Below are positions 10,681 through 22,368 of a stretch of DNA of 64,000 nucleotides, one piece after another. The position numbers were made by a program, and so were the translations under genes. The notes under the pieces were generated by a model. The model worked only from the letters and a program-made list of their open reading frames with translations, was not told where the DNA came from and made no database searches. Numbering within the stretch: position 1 is the stretch's first letter; each line of letters begins with the position of its first letter. This DNA comes from Miscanthus floridulus (taxonomy: Eukaryota > Streptophyta > Magnoliopsida > Poales > Poaceae): positions 122,126,951 to 122,190,950 of the forward strand of contig NC_089597.1 of the NCBI RefSeq assembly GCF_019320115.1, in the 5' to 3' direction.

Positions 10681-11465
10681 GGGCATGTTTGGATTGGAGG
10701 ATTTTCACAGGAATTTCAAAGGAATTCCGTTCCTTGGTTTTGCTGACATCATACACCGTTTGGAATGGAGGAAAGCAGCCAGCCGTTCCAGAGGAAAGGA
10801 ATCGCTTGCTTCACAAAACACGGGAAAAGAAACATCCACTCTGAGCCGTGGTTTTGCGGAAGTCCGAAGCGAGTGAGGAGAAAAGAAGCACTCTGCTCGC
10901 CATCAAAACTGAAGGCGACGAACTTGAAGAAGAGAGAGAACTGGCGCAACGGGCCGAAGAAGAACAGGCAAACCATGGCACCACTGCTGCTGCCCCATGC
11001 CTGCCTTGTCATGTCGTCGTCGAGCAGCAGTTCCCTGCTGCACCGCCCACCTTGCGTGGATCCGCACTCGCCCCTCTCTATCAGCTGCAGCCCATGGCCG
11101 GCTGCTTTCCATTCGCTCTGGATCTGGGGAATAGATAACAGGTGAGAGAACGATACACAATTCGCAGTTGAAGGGGTGAGAATGAGGATAAGAACGAATG
11201 AACGATGTCACATGAAGCTTCTCGGACATGTAGTTTGGTGGGTCAAATGTGTCAGTAGCATACGCATGCAATTTTGTTTGAAGCCTATATATTAATGGGA
11301 CCCACATTGATCTAGTTTCCTATGTTTAGATTTCCTATGTTCCAAACACATTTTGGTAAGTTTTTCCTATGTTTTTTGTTCCTCTATTTTGCTGCTACGT
11401 ATCTATCATATTCCTGTATTTTTTCTTTTCCTCCGTTTTGTATTCCTATGTTCCAAACAAGCCCT
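10681..11465 (+). mobile_element. Tourist/Harbinger-like non-autonomous element at the first unit junction
   Basis: Ends GGGCATGTTTGGA and CCAAACAAGCCCT are imperfect inverted repeats, flanked by TAA at 10678-10680 and 11466-11468, the 3-bp target type of PIF/Harbinger. It sits exactly where copy 1 and copy 2 of the copia unit meet head to head. Both internal ends are rich in TTCC/GGAA runs; the middle (10790-11140) is more GC-rich but no protein was recognised in its short frames. Confidence 0.65.
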
Positions 11466-11468
11466 TAA

Positions 11469-12693
11469 TAGTTTGGAATAGAGGAAATCAAGTACTTCCT
11501 GCACTGGGTAGCTGTTGACATGCCGCCATGCCGGCGTGCTACGTGTTTCTCAGGGAACTAGCAATCATTTCAATAATAAATAAATAATTCGGCAACACGC
11601 AGTTTCATCCTTCGTCAACCTAGGGCAATAATTTTAGTATTATGTCGTGGACATGCACATATTCAGTCTATTCGTTTCGGCTAGATTGGCATATAAGCCA
11701 TGGGCTGAAAGTACAACTGACTGATTTGGTGTGAGAAGAAAATACTAAGCGGCGAGTGCAGGCGAGAGGTGAGTGAGAGAGCTAGCGTCGAGCTGCTGAT
11801 GCACTGTAGTAGAGGCAGAGGAGTGGTGACCAACTTAACTGCAACTGTCCTGGTTCACATTCACATGTGAGGAATCCGTCCGCCAGCAAACAATGCGATA
11901 TACTCCGTACCTACACATATCCTACTACAGGAGTAATTTATTCAGATTTCAGAGTGAGTGAGTGAGTGATGGATTGGGATGGGATGGCCATGGGACGTCT
12001 CCTACGGTGACCAACTAATCAATGGGGGTCCGGCCGGTCCCTGTCCATTGTCCCTGTGGCCTTCAGGCAAGTGGCTAGTAGCTGGACGGTCCAATGGCAT
12101 GTACTCCTCATCAACCCCAGAGAGGGATAGATCGATGGATCGATGTTGCATTTGTGACTTTGTGAGAGAAAAAGAAAGAAACAAACAAAAGAAAAGAGAG
12201 AGCTTATAGCTAGCTAAAGAGACCGATAGATGTTGAGAGAGAGAGATATGTATGATTCTGATGCTGAGCGAGAGAGAAATTCAAGAGGCCTGAAGAGCGA
12301 GGCGTGTGGAATTCACAACCACCTGAGGAGGAGGGGCGGAGGAGAGCGCATGCCCCCTCTACAATGTATACGTGGCCTGGCTACCTACCAGCCAACTTCC
12401 AAACTGATGCTACCGGCCAGTAAATTTTTTAGCCGGCGGCTCTAGTGATTGACAAATTTATCATAGTCGAAGAAAATTAGTGAAGACTATCCTCATAAGT
12501 CATAAGAGAATCGTAGGCACCTGTCGTGGATTTATGCCACGTGTCCATGCATAATTATTGATGCATGGGCACACTATTAAAACCTATATAATACCAAATA
12601 TTGATCATATGTCTAAATTATTTTTGCATAGGTATGTTGTTAAATCCAAAAATAAATCTAGGATATCAAGTTGAGGACTTGCATTAAACCTAG
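11469..12693 (-). repeat. Flank of copia unit copy 2 (left palindrome arm)
   Basis: Non-coding; the mirror of 20755-21981. Contains GA/CT-rich microsatellite-like tracts around 12120-12280 and a piece (about 11690-11730) resembling the AAACGAACAG-type MITE seen elsewhere in the window. No gene recognised. Confidence 0.75.
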
Positions 12694-13305
12694 GTGGATA
12701 GTTTCCACCACAATAAACCTAACCAGCTAAGCTGCACTCGCTACCTAGTGGTCGAGCAGGTGTCCACGGCGATGTCGAAGCTGGCGCAGCGGCTGGCAGG
12801 GATCCTCGTCGTAGACCTGGGCGACAGCATCGGCGAGGACACGGCGGTGGTGTCGCGGTGCACGCGGAGCACCTGCTTCCTACGACTGAACAGGTACCCG
12901 CCGTGCGCGGCACCCAGCGGCGCCTACGGGCTGTGCCCGCACACGGACAGCGACTTCCTCACCATCCTGCACCAGGACGGCGTCGGCGGCCTCCAGCTCG
13001 TCAAGGCCGTCCGGTGGGTCGCCGTCAAGCCAAACCCCGGCGCGCTCATCGTCAACGTGGGCGACCTCCTGCAGGCGTGGAGCAACGACCGCTACCGGAG
13101 CGTCGAGCACCGGGTCATGGCCAGCGTCGCGCGGGAGCGGTTCTCTGTCGCCTTCTTTCTCTGCCCCAGCTACGACACGCTCATCCGGCCACGCTGCGGC
13201 GCCGGCGAACAACAGCATTGTGCTATATATATATCCACATGTTCTTCCCTCTTGACTCAAAATTTAGCAGTAAATTCTTCCCACTACACCACCACCATGG
13301 GCTGA
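12694..13305 (+). pseudogene. GA2-oxidase-like dioxygenase fragment, copy 2
   Basis: Same 203-codon fragment as 9403-10014, opposite orientation. All cofactor ligands are kept (HTDSD, VEHRV, ERFSVAFF). Differences from the other copies are single substitutions. It faces away from the palindrome centre's mate at 20143-20754, so transcripts crossing the centre would contain both strands of this fragment. Confidence 0.72.
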
Positions 13306-13311
13306 AAGTAC

Positions 13312-13723
13312 TGTTAGAATCATAAGTGTACCTCTCTGTGTGTAACCGTAGATGCGGTGAAGGCTCCTCGCCTTCTCAGTAGTTGCACCGCAGCGGGGAG
13401 ACGCCGGTGCCACGGTGTATAAGGCGTCCAGCGCGGTAGAGACGATCACCAGTGGCGCTGTGGAGACCCTGCAGAGGGAGCGACGGTGGTGGCGGGGCAC
13501 ATCCCGTCGCTGGCAGCACGTCTTTAGGATCGGATTAGGGTTTTCTCTGTAGGTGGGTAGTGGCTCCAGTGAACCTCGTTGTCCGAGCCTTGATCCCACC
13601 TTCCTTTTATATATGCTGTGCGACAGGGGCCCATCAACCATATTAGGGTTGGGCTTCCTCGATCAGGGAGCAGAGACAAGGGCCCAATAGGCCGTTGGGC
13701 CTATTGGTGGAGATCAACTTACA
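13312..13723 (-). repeat. Copia unit copy 2: 3' LTR (412 bp)
   Basis: Reverse complement of the LTR at 19724-20136, with TGTTAG on the plus strand at its outer end and ACTTACA next to the purine tract (CTCCCCCTTGATC at 13725-13737). Confidence 0.8.
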
Positions 13724-16714
13724 TTCTCCCCCTTGATCTCATTTCATCTTTCACTTTCATATCATTTACTTTTGTTCATTCCATTATAGATTAGCACATA
13801 GAGCATGTCTCATCGTCACGGTCCATTGCCGATAGACTTAACAGCTACAATACACTACTCTGTTCTGAAATAGATACTTATCTTTGGGCCTTCTTTTGTC
13901 CAGGAATTTTAGGCTTTCCCTTAAACCCATGCTAGCTACATGTTCTCTGAACACCATGTTCTCTGAACATGTTGGGTGGTAAGCCTTTTGTAAGCGGATC
14001 CGCGAGCATCTTTTCTGTACTTATATGCTCAAGACTTATGACTTGATCCCGGACTTTATCTATCACAACATAATACTCTATGTCAATGTGTTTGGCAGCA
14101 CCACTTGACTTATGTTGTAAGCATACTGTACTGCCAGATTATAATCGCAGTATAACTTTAAGTGGTCTATAGATGTCGTCAACCACTTTCAAACCGGGTA
14201 TGAACTTCTTTAGTTAATTCATCGGCCCGTTGCCTCATAACACACTACAAATCGTCATACATTGTGGACGATGTAGTGACAGTTTGCTTTGAGCTTTTCC
14301 ATGAAATAGCTCCCTGTTTGCGAGATGATAGAAAATCCACATCTGGATATGTATTCACTCTCGCATAATCAGAATCTGAATATCCCACTATGTGGAGTAA
14401 ATCAGATCTTCTATATGTCATCATGAGGCCTTTCGTTCCTTGCAAATAATGCAAGACTTTCTTTACTAATTTCAGTGTTCTATTCCAGAATTGCTCTGGA
14501 ATCTTCTAAGTAAAACCTAGTAACAAATGCCAAGTCAGGGCACGTACATGCTTGAGCATGTTGCAAGCTTCCGACAGCTGAAGCATATGGAACCACTTTC
14601 ATTTGATTGAGCTCACATTGGTTCCTGGGGCATTGAAAATCCCTATATCTGTCGCCCTTGACTATAGGAGCAGGTGAGGGACTACATTTTATGCATACTG
14701 AATCACTTTCTTTAAGATTCTTTCTATGTATGCCTTTTGTGACAGTCCTAATAGCCCTTTTCTTCTATCTCGGTGAATCTCGATCCCTAGAACGAACGAG
14801 ACTTCACCAAGATCTTTCATATCAAGTTTTGAGGACAAAACTTCTTTGTCTTCAGTTGTAGACTAACATCACTAGTAGCAAGTAAGATATCATCCACATA
14901 CAGGACCAGGAAGATAAACTTCCCAATCTTAAACTTTGTATTGACACAATTGTCCTCTACATTCTCTTTAAAACCCAAAATTTTTTATTGTCTGATCAAA
15001 CTTTAAGTACCACTGTCTTGAAGCTTATTTTAATCCATAAATTGATTTCTTTAGGCGGCATCCCATTCGTTCTTTTCCTTCCATAACAAAACCTTTCGGT
15101 TGTGCCACGTAAACATTTTCCTCCAAGTTTCCATTGAGAAATGGGGTCTTTACATCCATCTGATATAATTCTAAATCATACCGTGCCTTTAATGCCATTA
15201 TGATTCTAAAGGAAACTTTACATGAGACTAGAAAAAAGATCTCATTGTGATCAATCCCTTCTCTTTGCTTAAAGCCTTTTGCCACAAGTCACGCTTTATA
15301 TCTCTCTATATTCCTTTGAGAGTCAAGTTTTATTTTGTAGACCCATTTACAGTCTACTATTTTGGCTGCTTTAGGAATTATATCCAAATCCCAAATTTTA
15401 TTGACATTCATTGATTTCATTTCATCTTCCATGGCCTCAAGCCACTTTGATGAATGATCACTTCTCATGACTTCTTCAAATGAGGTGGGATCATCCTCCA
15501 TTTGAAATTCCTTGGCGTTATACACTTCATAATCAGCAGAAATAGCTAATTTTCTAACTCTTTGAGACCTTCTAGGGGCCTCCATATTTGGCACATCTAC
15601 TGTTTGAGGCTGTTGTTGCTCCCCCTTATATGTGGCAATAGGTTCTATAGAATCCTGAAGAACAGGTTCCTCATCGTCATTCATTGTTGCCACAGGTGGA
15701 ATAACAACAGGTGCTGGCACCACAGTATCTAGCACTATCGGTGCAGCTACAGCAGGTAGTGAGAAAAATGGCTCATGAATCATTGGAGTGGGCGCTTACG
15801 CCCGCTTCACTTCAAGGTTAATTTCTGGAGCTACCATGCTCCCCCTCATCAATTCGTCCTCTAGGAAGACATCATGTCTCGTTTCCACAAACTTTGTATG
15901 TCTCTCTGGACAGTAGAAAATAAAAACCTTTTGACTTTTCTGTGTAGCCAATGAAATGGCAACTTACTGTTTTGGGATCTAACTTTCCAATGTTTGGCTT
16001 AAATACTTTAGCCTCAGCATGGCTCCCCCACACACACGCAAGTGGTTTAGTGAGAGCACTCTTTCTGTCCGCAACTCATATGGTGTTTTGGGCACCGACA
16101 TACTTGGTACTCTTTTGAGAACATGAATGGGGTTTTTAACGCCTCCATCCATAGGGTCAACTGTAAGGTGGAGTAACTTATCATACTGCTCACCATATCC
16201 ATCAGGGTACGATTGATTCTTTTAGTTACTCTATTCTGCTGAGGTTCGCCCGGTGTAGAATACTGGGCTACTATGCCATTCTTTTAGGGTATGCCGACCG
16301 TAGCACTCCCCCACGGTTAGACCTGACTATCTTTCTCTTTAAATCGTGTTGGATTTCAACTTTTGCCTTAAATATCAGTGAACTGACTCTTTATAGCCAG
16401 TGAACTGACTCTTTGTTCTATCGAGGTACTCGGTGATCGTGTCACATTCTGGGATTGAGCCCATAATTGCAGGTTCAATCATGTTCTTTATCACAGCCAA
16501 ACATTTCTTGTTGGCAGTGACCCACTTCCTATGCTCAAAAGGCATAGGACATCTTTTGGAATTCAAAATACATTTCTTTAGTTGCCCAAGTGGCATCATT
16601 CTCTTTTGTCTCCCTCACCGGTGCCACAAACTCAGTAGAACACGGTGAGGTGACTACCCAGTCCACCTTAGACAAGATGAAAACCAGGTCAAAACTTTTC
16701 TTAACATAAAATAA
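13724..16714 (-). pseudogene. Copia unit copy 2: internally deleted gag-pol remnant
   Basis: Read on the minus strand from the palindrome centre: a gag fragment (16599-16375, KWVTANKKCLAVIKN), a jump into the end of integrase, the linker and start of reverse transcriptase (15783-15025, MDVKTPFLNG, CRLKKSIYGLK), and RNase H (14454-14245, GYSDSDYA). Protease, the zinc knuckle and most of integrase are absent, as in copy 3, so the deletion preceded the duplication. Stops and frameshifts interrupt every domain. Confidence 0.85.
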
Positions 16715-16731
16715 TAGGCATGCAAATGATG
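16715..16731. other. Centre of the large palindrome
   Basis: Seventeen bases (containing GCATGC) separate TTAACATAAAATAA at 16701-16714 from its exact complement TTATTTTATGTTAA at 16732-16745. Both sides are early gag sequence of the copia element, so the turn happened inside the element. Confidence 0.93.
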
Positions 16732-19723
16732 TTATTTTATGTTAAGAAAAGTTTTGACCTGGTTTTCATCTTGTCTAAGGTGGACTGGGTAGTCACCTCA
16801 CTGTGTTCCACTGAGTTTGTGGCACCGGTGAGGGAGACAAAAAAGAATGATGCCACTTGGGCAACTAAAGAAATAGATTTTGAATTCCAAAAGATGTCCT
16901 ATGCCTTTTGAGCATAGGAAGTGGGTCACTGCCAACAAGAAATATTTGGCTATGATAAAGAACATGATTGAACCTGCAATTATGGGCTCAATCCCAGAAT
17001 GTGACACGGTCACCAAGTACCTCGATAGAACAAAGAGTCAGTTCACTGGCTATAAAGAGTTAGTTCACTGATATTTAAGGCAAAAGTTGAAATCCAACGC
17101 GATTTAAAGAGAAAGATAGTCAGGTCTGACCATGGGGGAGTACTACGGTCGGCATACCCTAAAAGAATGGCATAGTAGCCCAGTATTCTACACCGAGCGA
17201 ACCTCAGCAGAATAGAGTAACTAAAAGAATCAATCGTACCCTGATGGATATGGTGAGCAGTATGATAAGTTACTCCACCTTATAGTTGACCCTATAGATG
17301 GAGGCGTTAAAAACCCCATTCATGTTCTCAAAAGAGTACCAAGTAAGTCGGTGCCCAAAACACCGTATGAGTTGTGGACAGAAAGAGTGCTCTCACTAAA
17401 CCACTTGCGTGTGTGGGGGGGGAGCCATGCTGAGGCTAAAGTATTTAACCCAAACATTGGGAAGTTAGATCCCAAAACAGTAAGTTGTCATTTCATTGGC
17501 TACACAGAAAAGTCAAAAGGTTTTCGTTTTCTACTGTCCAGAGAGACATACAAAGTTTGTGAAAACGAGACACGATGTCTTCCTAGAGGACTAATTGATG
17601 AGGGGGAGCATGGTAGCTCCAGAAATTGACCTTGAAGTGAAGCGGGCGTAAGCGCCCACTCCAATGATTCATGAGCCATTTTTCTCACTACCTGCTGTAG
17701 CTGCACCGATAGTGCTACATACTATGGTGCCAGTAGCTGTTGTTATTCCACCTATGGCAACAATGAATGACGATGAGGAACCTGTTTTTCAGGATTCTAT
17801 AGAACCTATTGCCACATATAAGGGGGAGCAACAACAGCCTCAAACAGTAGATGTGCCAAATGTGGAGGCCCCTAGAAGGTCTCAAAGAGTTAGAAAATCA
17901 GCTATTTCTGCTGATTATGAAGTATATAACGCCAAGGAATTTCAAATGGAGGATGATCCCACCTCATTTGAAGAAGCCATGAGAAGTGATCATTCATCAA
18001 AGTGGCTTGAGGCCATGGAAGATGAAATGAAATCAATGAATGTCAATAAAATTTGGGATTTGGATATAATTCCTAATGGAGCCAAAATAGTAGACTGTAA
18101 ATGGGTCTACAAAACAAAACTTGACTCTCAAGGGAATATAGAGAGATATAAAGCGTGACTTGTGGCAAAAGGCTTTAAGCAAAGAGAAGGGATTGATCAC
18201 AATGAGATCTTTTTTCTAGTCTCATGTAAAGTTTCCTTCAGAATCATAATGGCATTAAAGGCACGGTATGATTTAGAATTACATCAGATGGATGTAAAGA
18301 CGCCATTTCTCAACGAAAACTTGGAGGAAAATGTTTACGTGGCACAACCGAAAGGTTTTGTTATAGAAGGAAAAGAACGAATGGGATGCCGCCTAAAGAA
18401 ATCAATTTATGGATTAAAACAAGCTTCAAGACAATGGTACTTAAAGTTTGATCAGACAATAAAGAATTTTGGGTTTTAAAGAGAATGTAGAGGACAATTA
18501 TGTCAATACAAAGTTTAAGAATGGGAAGTTTATCTTCCTGGTCCTGTATGTGGATGATATCTTACTTGCTACTAGTGATGTCAGTCTACAACTGAAGACA
18601 AAGAAGTTTTGTCCTCAAAACTTGATATGAAAGATCTTGGTGAAGTCTCGTTCGTTCTAGGGATCAAGATTCACCGAGATAGAAGAAAAGGGCTATTAGG
18701 ACTGTCACAAAAGGCATACATAGAAAGAATCTTAAAAAAAGTGATTCAGTATGCATAAAATATAGTCCCTCACCTGCTCCTATAGTCAAGGGCGACAGAT
18801 ATGGGGATTTTCAATGCCCTAGGAACCAATGTGAGCTCAATCAAATGAAAGTGGTTCTATATGCTTCAGCTGTCGGAAGCTTGCAACATGCTTAAGCATG
18901 TACGCGCCCTGACTTGGCATTTGTTACCGAATTTTACTTGGCAGATTCCAGAGCAATTCTGGAATAGAACACTGAAATTAGTAAAGAAAGTCTTGCATTA
19001 TTTGCAAGGAATGAAAGGCCTCATGATGATATATAGAAGATCTGATTTACTCCACATAGTGGGATATTCAGATTCTGATTATGCGAGAGTGAATACATAT
19101 CCAGACGTGGATTTTCTATCATCTCGCAAATAGGGAGCTATTTCATGGAAAAGCTCAAAGCAAACTGTCACTACATCGTCCACAATGTATGACGGTTTGT
19201 AGTGTGTTATGAGGCAACGGGCCGATGAATTGACTAAAGAAGTTCATACCCGGTTTGAAAGTGGTTGATGACATCTATAGACCACTTAAAGTTATACTGC
19301 GATTATAATCTGGCAGTACAGTATGCTCACAACATAAGTCAAGTGGTGCTGCCAAACACATTGACATAGAGTATTATGTTGTGATAGATAAAGTCCGGGA
19401 TCAAGTCATAAGTCTTGAGCATATAAGTACAGAAAAGATGCTCGCGGATCCGCTTACAAAAGGCTTACCACCCAACATGTTCAGAGAACATGGTGTTCAG
19501 AGAACATGTAGCTAGCAAGGGTTTAAGGGAAAGCCTAAAATTCCTAGACAAAAGAAGGCCCAAAGATAAGTATCTATTTCAGAACAGAGTAGTGTATTAT
19601 AGCTGTTAAGTCTATCGGCAATGGACCGTGATGATGAGACATGCTCTATGCGCTAATCTGTAATGAAATGAACAAAAGTAAATGATATGAAAGTGAAAGA
19701 TGAAATGAGATCAAGGGGGAGAA
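16732..19723 (+). pseudogene. Copia unit copy 3: internally deleted gag-pol remnant
   Basis: Begins about 30 codons into gag (16750-17070), then a short integrase piece (VRSDHGGVL-like at about 17120), integrase C-terminus (17351-17629, MPKTPYELWTERVLSLNHLR), linker and reverse transcriptase (17664-18600: MDVKTPFLNE, CRLKKSIYGLKQASRQWY, LYVDDILLAT near 18545) and RNase H (18861-19540). Part of gag, the protease and most of integrase are missing. Stops and small indels break the frame at 18158, 18477 and elsewhere. It ends at the purine run AAGGGGGAGAA before the LTR. Confidence 0.87.
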
Positions 19724-20136
19724 TGTAAGTTGATCTCCACCAATAGGCCCAACGGCCTATTAGGCCCTTGTCTCTGCTCCCTGATCGGGGTAGCCCAACC
19801 CTAATACGGTTGGTGGGCCTCTGTCGCACAGCATACATAAAAGGAAGGTGGGGATCAAGGCTCGGACAACGAGGTTCACAGGAGCCGCTACCCACCTACA
19901 GAGAAAACCCTAATCCGATCCTAAAGACGTGCCGCCAGCGACGGGATGTGCCCCGCCACCACCGTCGCTCCCTCTGCTGGGTCTCCACGGCGCCACTGGT
20001 GATCGTCTCCACCGCGCTGGACGCCTTCTACACCGCGGCACCGGCGTCTCCCCGCTGCGGTGCATCTACTGAGAAGGCGAGGAGCCTTCACCGCATCTAC
20101 GGTTACACACAGAGAGGTACACTTATGATTCTAACA
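19724..20136 (+). repeat. Copia unit copy 3: 3' LTR (413 bp)
   Basis: TGTAAGTTGATC to TTCTAACA, with TACATAAAAGG (19833) as a possible TATA region. The DNA that follows encodes, on the other strand, the end of the dioxygenase fragment. Confidence 0.82.
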
Positions 20137-20142
20137 GTACTT

Positions 20143-20754
20143 TCAGCCCGTGGCGGTGGTGTAGTTGGAAGAATTTACTGCTAAATTTTGAGTCAAGAGG
20201 GAAGAACATGTGGATATATATACAGCACAATGCTGTTGTCCGCCGGCGCCGCAGCGTGGCCGGATGAGCGTGTCGTAGCTGGGGCAGAGGAAGAAGGCGA
20301 CGGAGAACCGCTCCCGCGCGGCGCTGGCCATGACCCAGTGCTCGACGCTCCGGTAGCGGTCGTTGCTCCACGCCTGCAGGAGGTCGCCCACGTTGACGAT
20401 GAGCGCGCCGGGGTTTGGCTTGACGGCGACCCACCGGCCGGCCTTGACGAGCTGGAGGCCGCCGACGCCGTCCTGGTGCAGGATGGTGAGGAAGTCGCTG
20501 TCCGTGTGCGGGCACATCCCGTAGGCGCCGCTGGGTGCCGCGCACGGCAGGTACCTGTTCAGCCGTAGGAAGCAGGTGCTCCGCGTGCACCGCGACACCA
20601 CCGCCGTGTCCTCGCCGATGCTGTCGCCCAAGTCTGCGACGAGGATCCCTGCCAGCCGCTGCGCCAGCTTCGACATCGCCGTGGACACCTGCTCGACCAC
20701 TAGGTAGCGAGTGCAGCTTAGCTGGTTAGGTTTATTGTGGTGGAAACTATCCAC
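20143..20754 (-). pseudogene. GA2-oxidase-like dioxygenase fragment, copy 3
   Basis: Third copy of the 203-codon fragment. It keeps HTDSD and the ERFSVAFF Arg; the residue after the second iron-ligand His is changed (VEHWV instead of VEHRV) and GLCPHTD reads GMCPHTD. Like the other copies it lacks the N-terminal half of the enzyme family. Confidence 0.72.
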
Positions 20755-21981
20755 CTAGGTTTACTGCAAGTCCTCAACTTGATATCCTAGATTTATTTTT
20801 GGATTTAACAACATACCTATGCAAAAATAATTTAGACATATGATCAATATTTGGTATTCTATAGGATTTAATAGTGTGCCCATGCATCAATGATTATGCA
20901 TGGACATGTGGCATAAATCCACGACAGGTGCCTACGATTCTCTTATGACTTAAGAGGATAGTCTTCACTAATTTTCTTCGACTATGATAAATTTGTCAAT
21001 CACAAGAGCCGCCGGCTAAAAAATTTACTGGCCGGTAGCATCAGTTTGGAAGTTGGCTGGTAGGTAGCCAGGCCACGTATACATTGTAGAGGGGGCATGC
21101 GCTCTCCTCCGCCCCTCCTCCTCAGGTGGTTGTGAATTCCACACGCGTCGCTCTGCAGGCCTCTTGAATTTCTCTCTCGCTCAGCATCAGAATCATACTT
21201 ATCTCTCTCTCTCTCAACATCTATCGGTCTCTTAAGCTAGCTATAAGCTCTCTCTTTTCTTTTGTTTGTTTCTTTCTTTTTCTCTCACAAAGTCACAAAT
21301 GCAACATCGATCCATCGATCTATCCCTCTCTGGGGTTGATGAGGAGTACATGCCGTTGGACCGTCCAGCTACTAGCCACAGGCCTGAAGGCCACAGGGAC
21401 AATGGACAGGGACCGGCCGGACCCCCATTGATTAGTTGGTCACCGTAGGAGACGTCCCATGGCCATCCCATCCCAATCCATCACTCACTCACTCACTCTG
21501 AAATCTGAATGAATTACTCCTGTAGTAGGATATGTGTAGGTACGGAGTATATCGCATTGTTTGCTGGCGGACGGATTCCTCACGTGTGAATGTGAACCAG
21601 GACAGTTGCAGTTAAGTTGGTCACCACTCCTCTGCCTCTACTACAGTGCATCAGCAGCTCGACGCTAGCTCTCTCACTCACCTCTCGCCTGCACTCTTTG
21701 CTTTGTATTTTTCTCTCACACCAAATCAGTCAGTTGTACTTTCAGTCTATGGCTTATAAGCCAATCTAGCCGAAACGAACAGACTGAATATGTGCATGTC
21801 CACAACATAATACTAAAATTATTGCCCTAGGTTGACGAAGGATGGAACTGCGTGTTGACGAATTATTTATTTATTATTGAAATGATTGCTAGCTCCCTGA
21901 GAAACACGTAGCACGCCGGCATGGCGGCATGTCAACAGCTAGCCAGTGCACGAAGTACTTGATTTCCTCTATTCCAAACTA
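20755..21981 (+). repeat. Flank of copia unit copy 3 (right palindrome arm)
   Basis: Non-coding; full-length version of the flank, including the 534 bp (21106-21639) lost from copy 1. CT-rich tracts at 21170-21290. Ends at CCAAACTA (21981), after which the sequence is unrelated to the other copies. Confidence 0.78.
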
Positions 21982-22365
21982 AGGTTGCATACAACGAGCT
22001 ATGTTGAAGCATGGATATTATACACATAATATTGTATTTCCCAATCATCTAATGGCTACCATTCTTAATTACTAAGGACCCACATACTTAAATTTTTTAT
22101 TTAAAATATAAAACTTAAAATGAAATGTTTGATACTCTAAATACTTTCAAATAAAAAACTTGTAAACTACAAAATTGTAGATCTCCCTAGCTCTACAATT
22201 TTGGTATAAAAATAATCTCATCGATCTTTATTGTAAAAAGATAATTTTTTTGTGGCAACTATTTATAGAGAGGTAGACATCTTAAAGATTCCGCCTCTAT
22301 TGACTTGGCAACAGACCTAAGAGACCCACCTCCATTAATAGCCATTTTAAGAGAGGTAGACTTCC
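21982..22365. other. AT-rich non-coding flank
   Basis: No gene seen. It contains phrases such as ACAAAATTGTAGATCTC that recur in the AT-rich repeats at 37270-37800, and short AAGAGACCCAC / AAGAGAGGTAG repeats that continue at 23438-23500 on the far side of the next element. Confidence 0.5.
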
Positions 22366-22368
22366 TAA

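Larger units (their letters stand above)
11469..21981. repeat. Large palindrome: two ~5.25-kb inverted arms, 17-base centre
   Basis: Left arm 11469-16714 and right arm 16732-21981 are reverse complements over their whole length; matched points (12694 with 20754, 13305 with 20143, 14326 with 19121, 16714 with 16732) all sum to 33446-33450, so indels are few. The outer ends are TAGTTTGGAATAG and CTATTCCAAACTA. Each arm holds, from the centre outward, a deleted copia element, its 3' LTR, the dioxygenase fragment and a ~1.2-kb flank. No convincing target duplication flanks the outer ends. Confidence 0.93.

Noticed and set aside
11469..21981. The palindrome as one giant foldback transposon
   Set aside because: Outer ends TAGTTTGG / CCAAACTA lack a target duplication, and the content is copia plus flank that also exists as copy 1. 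Duplication by rearrangement fits better.
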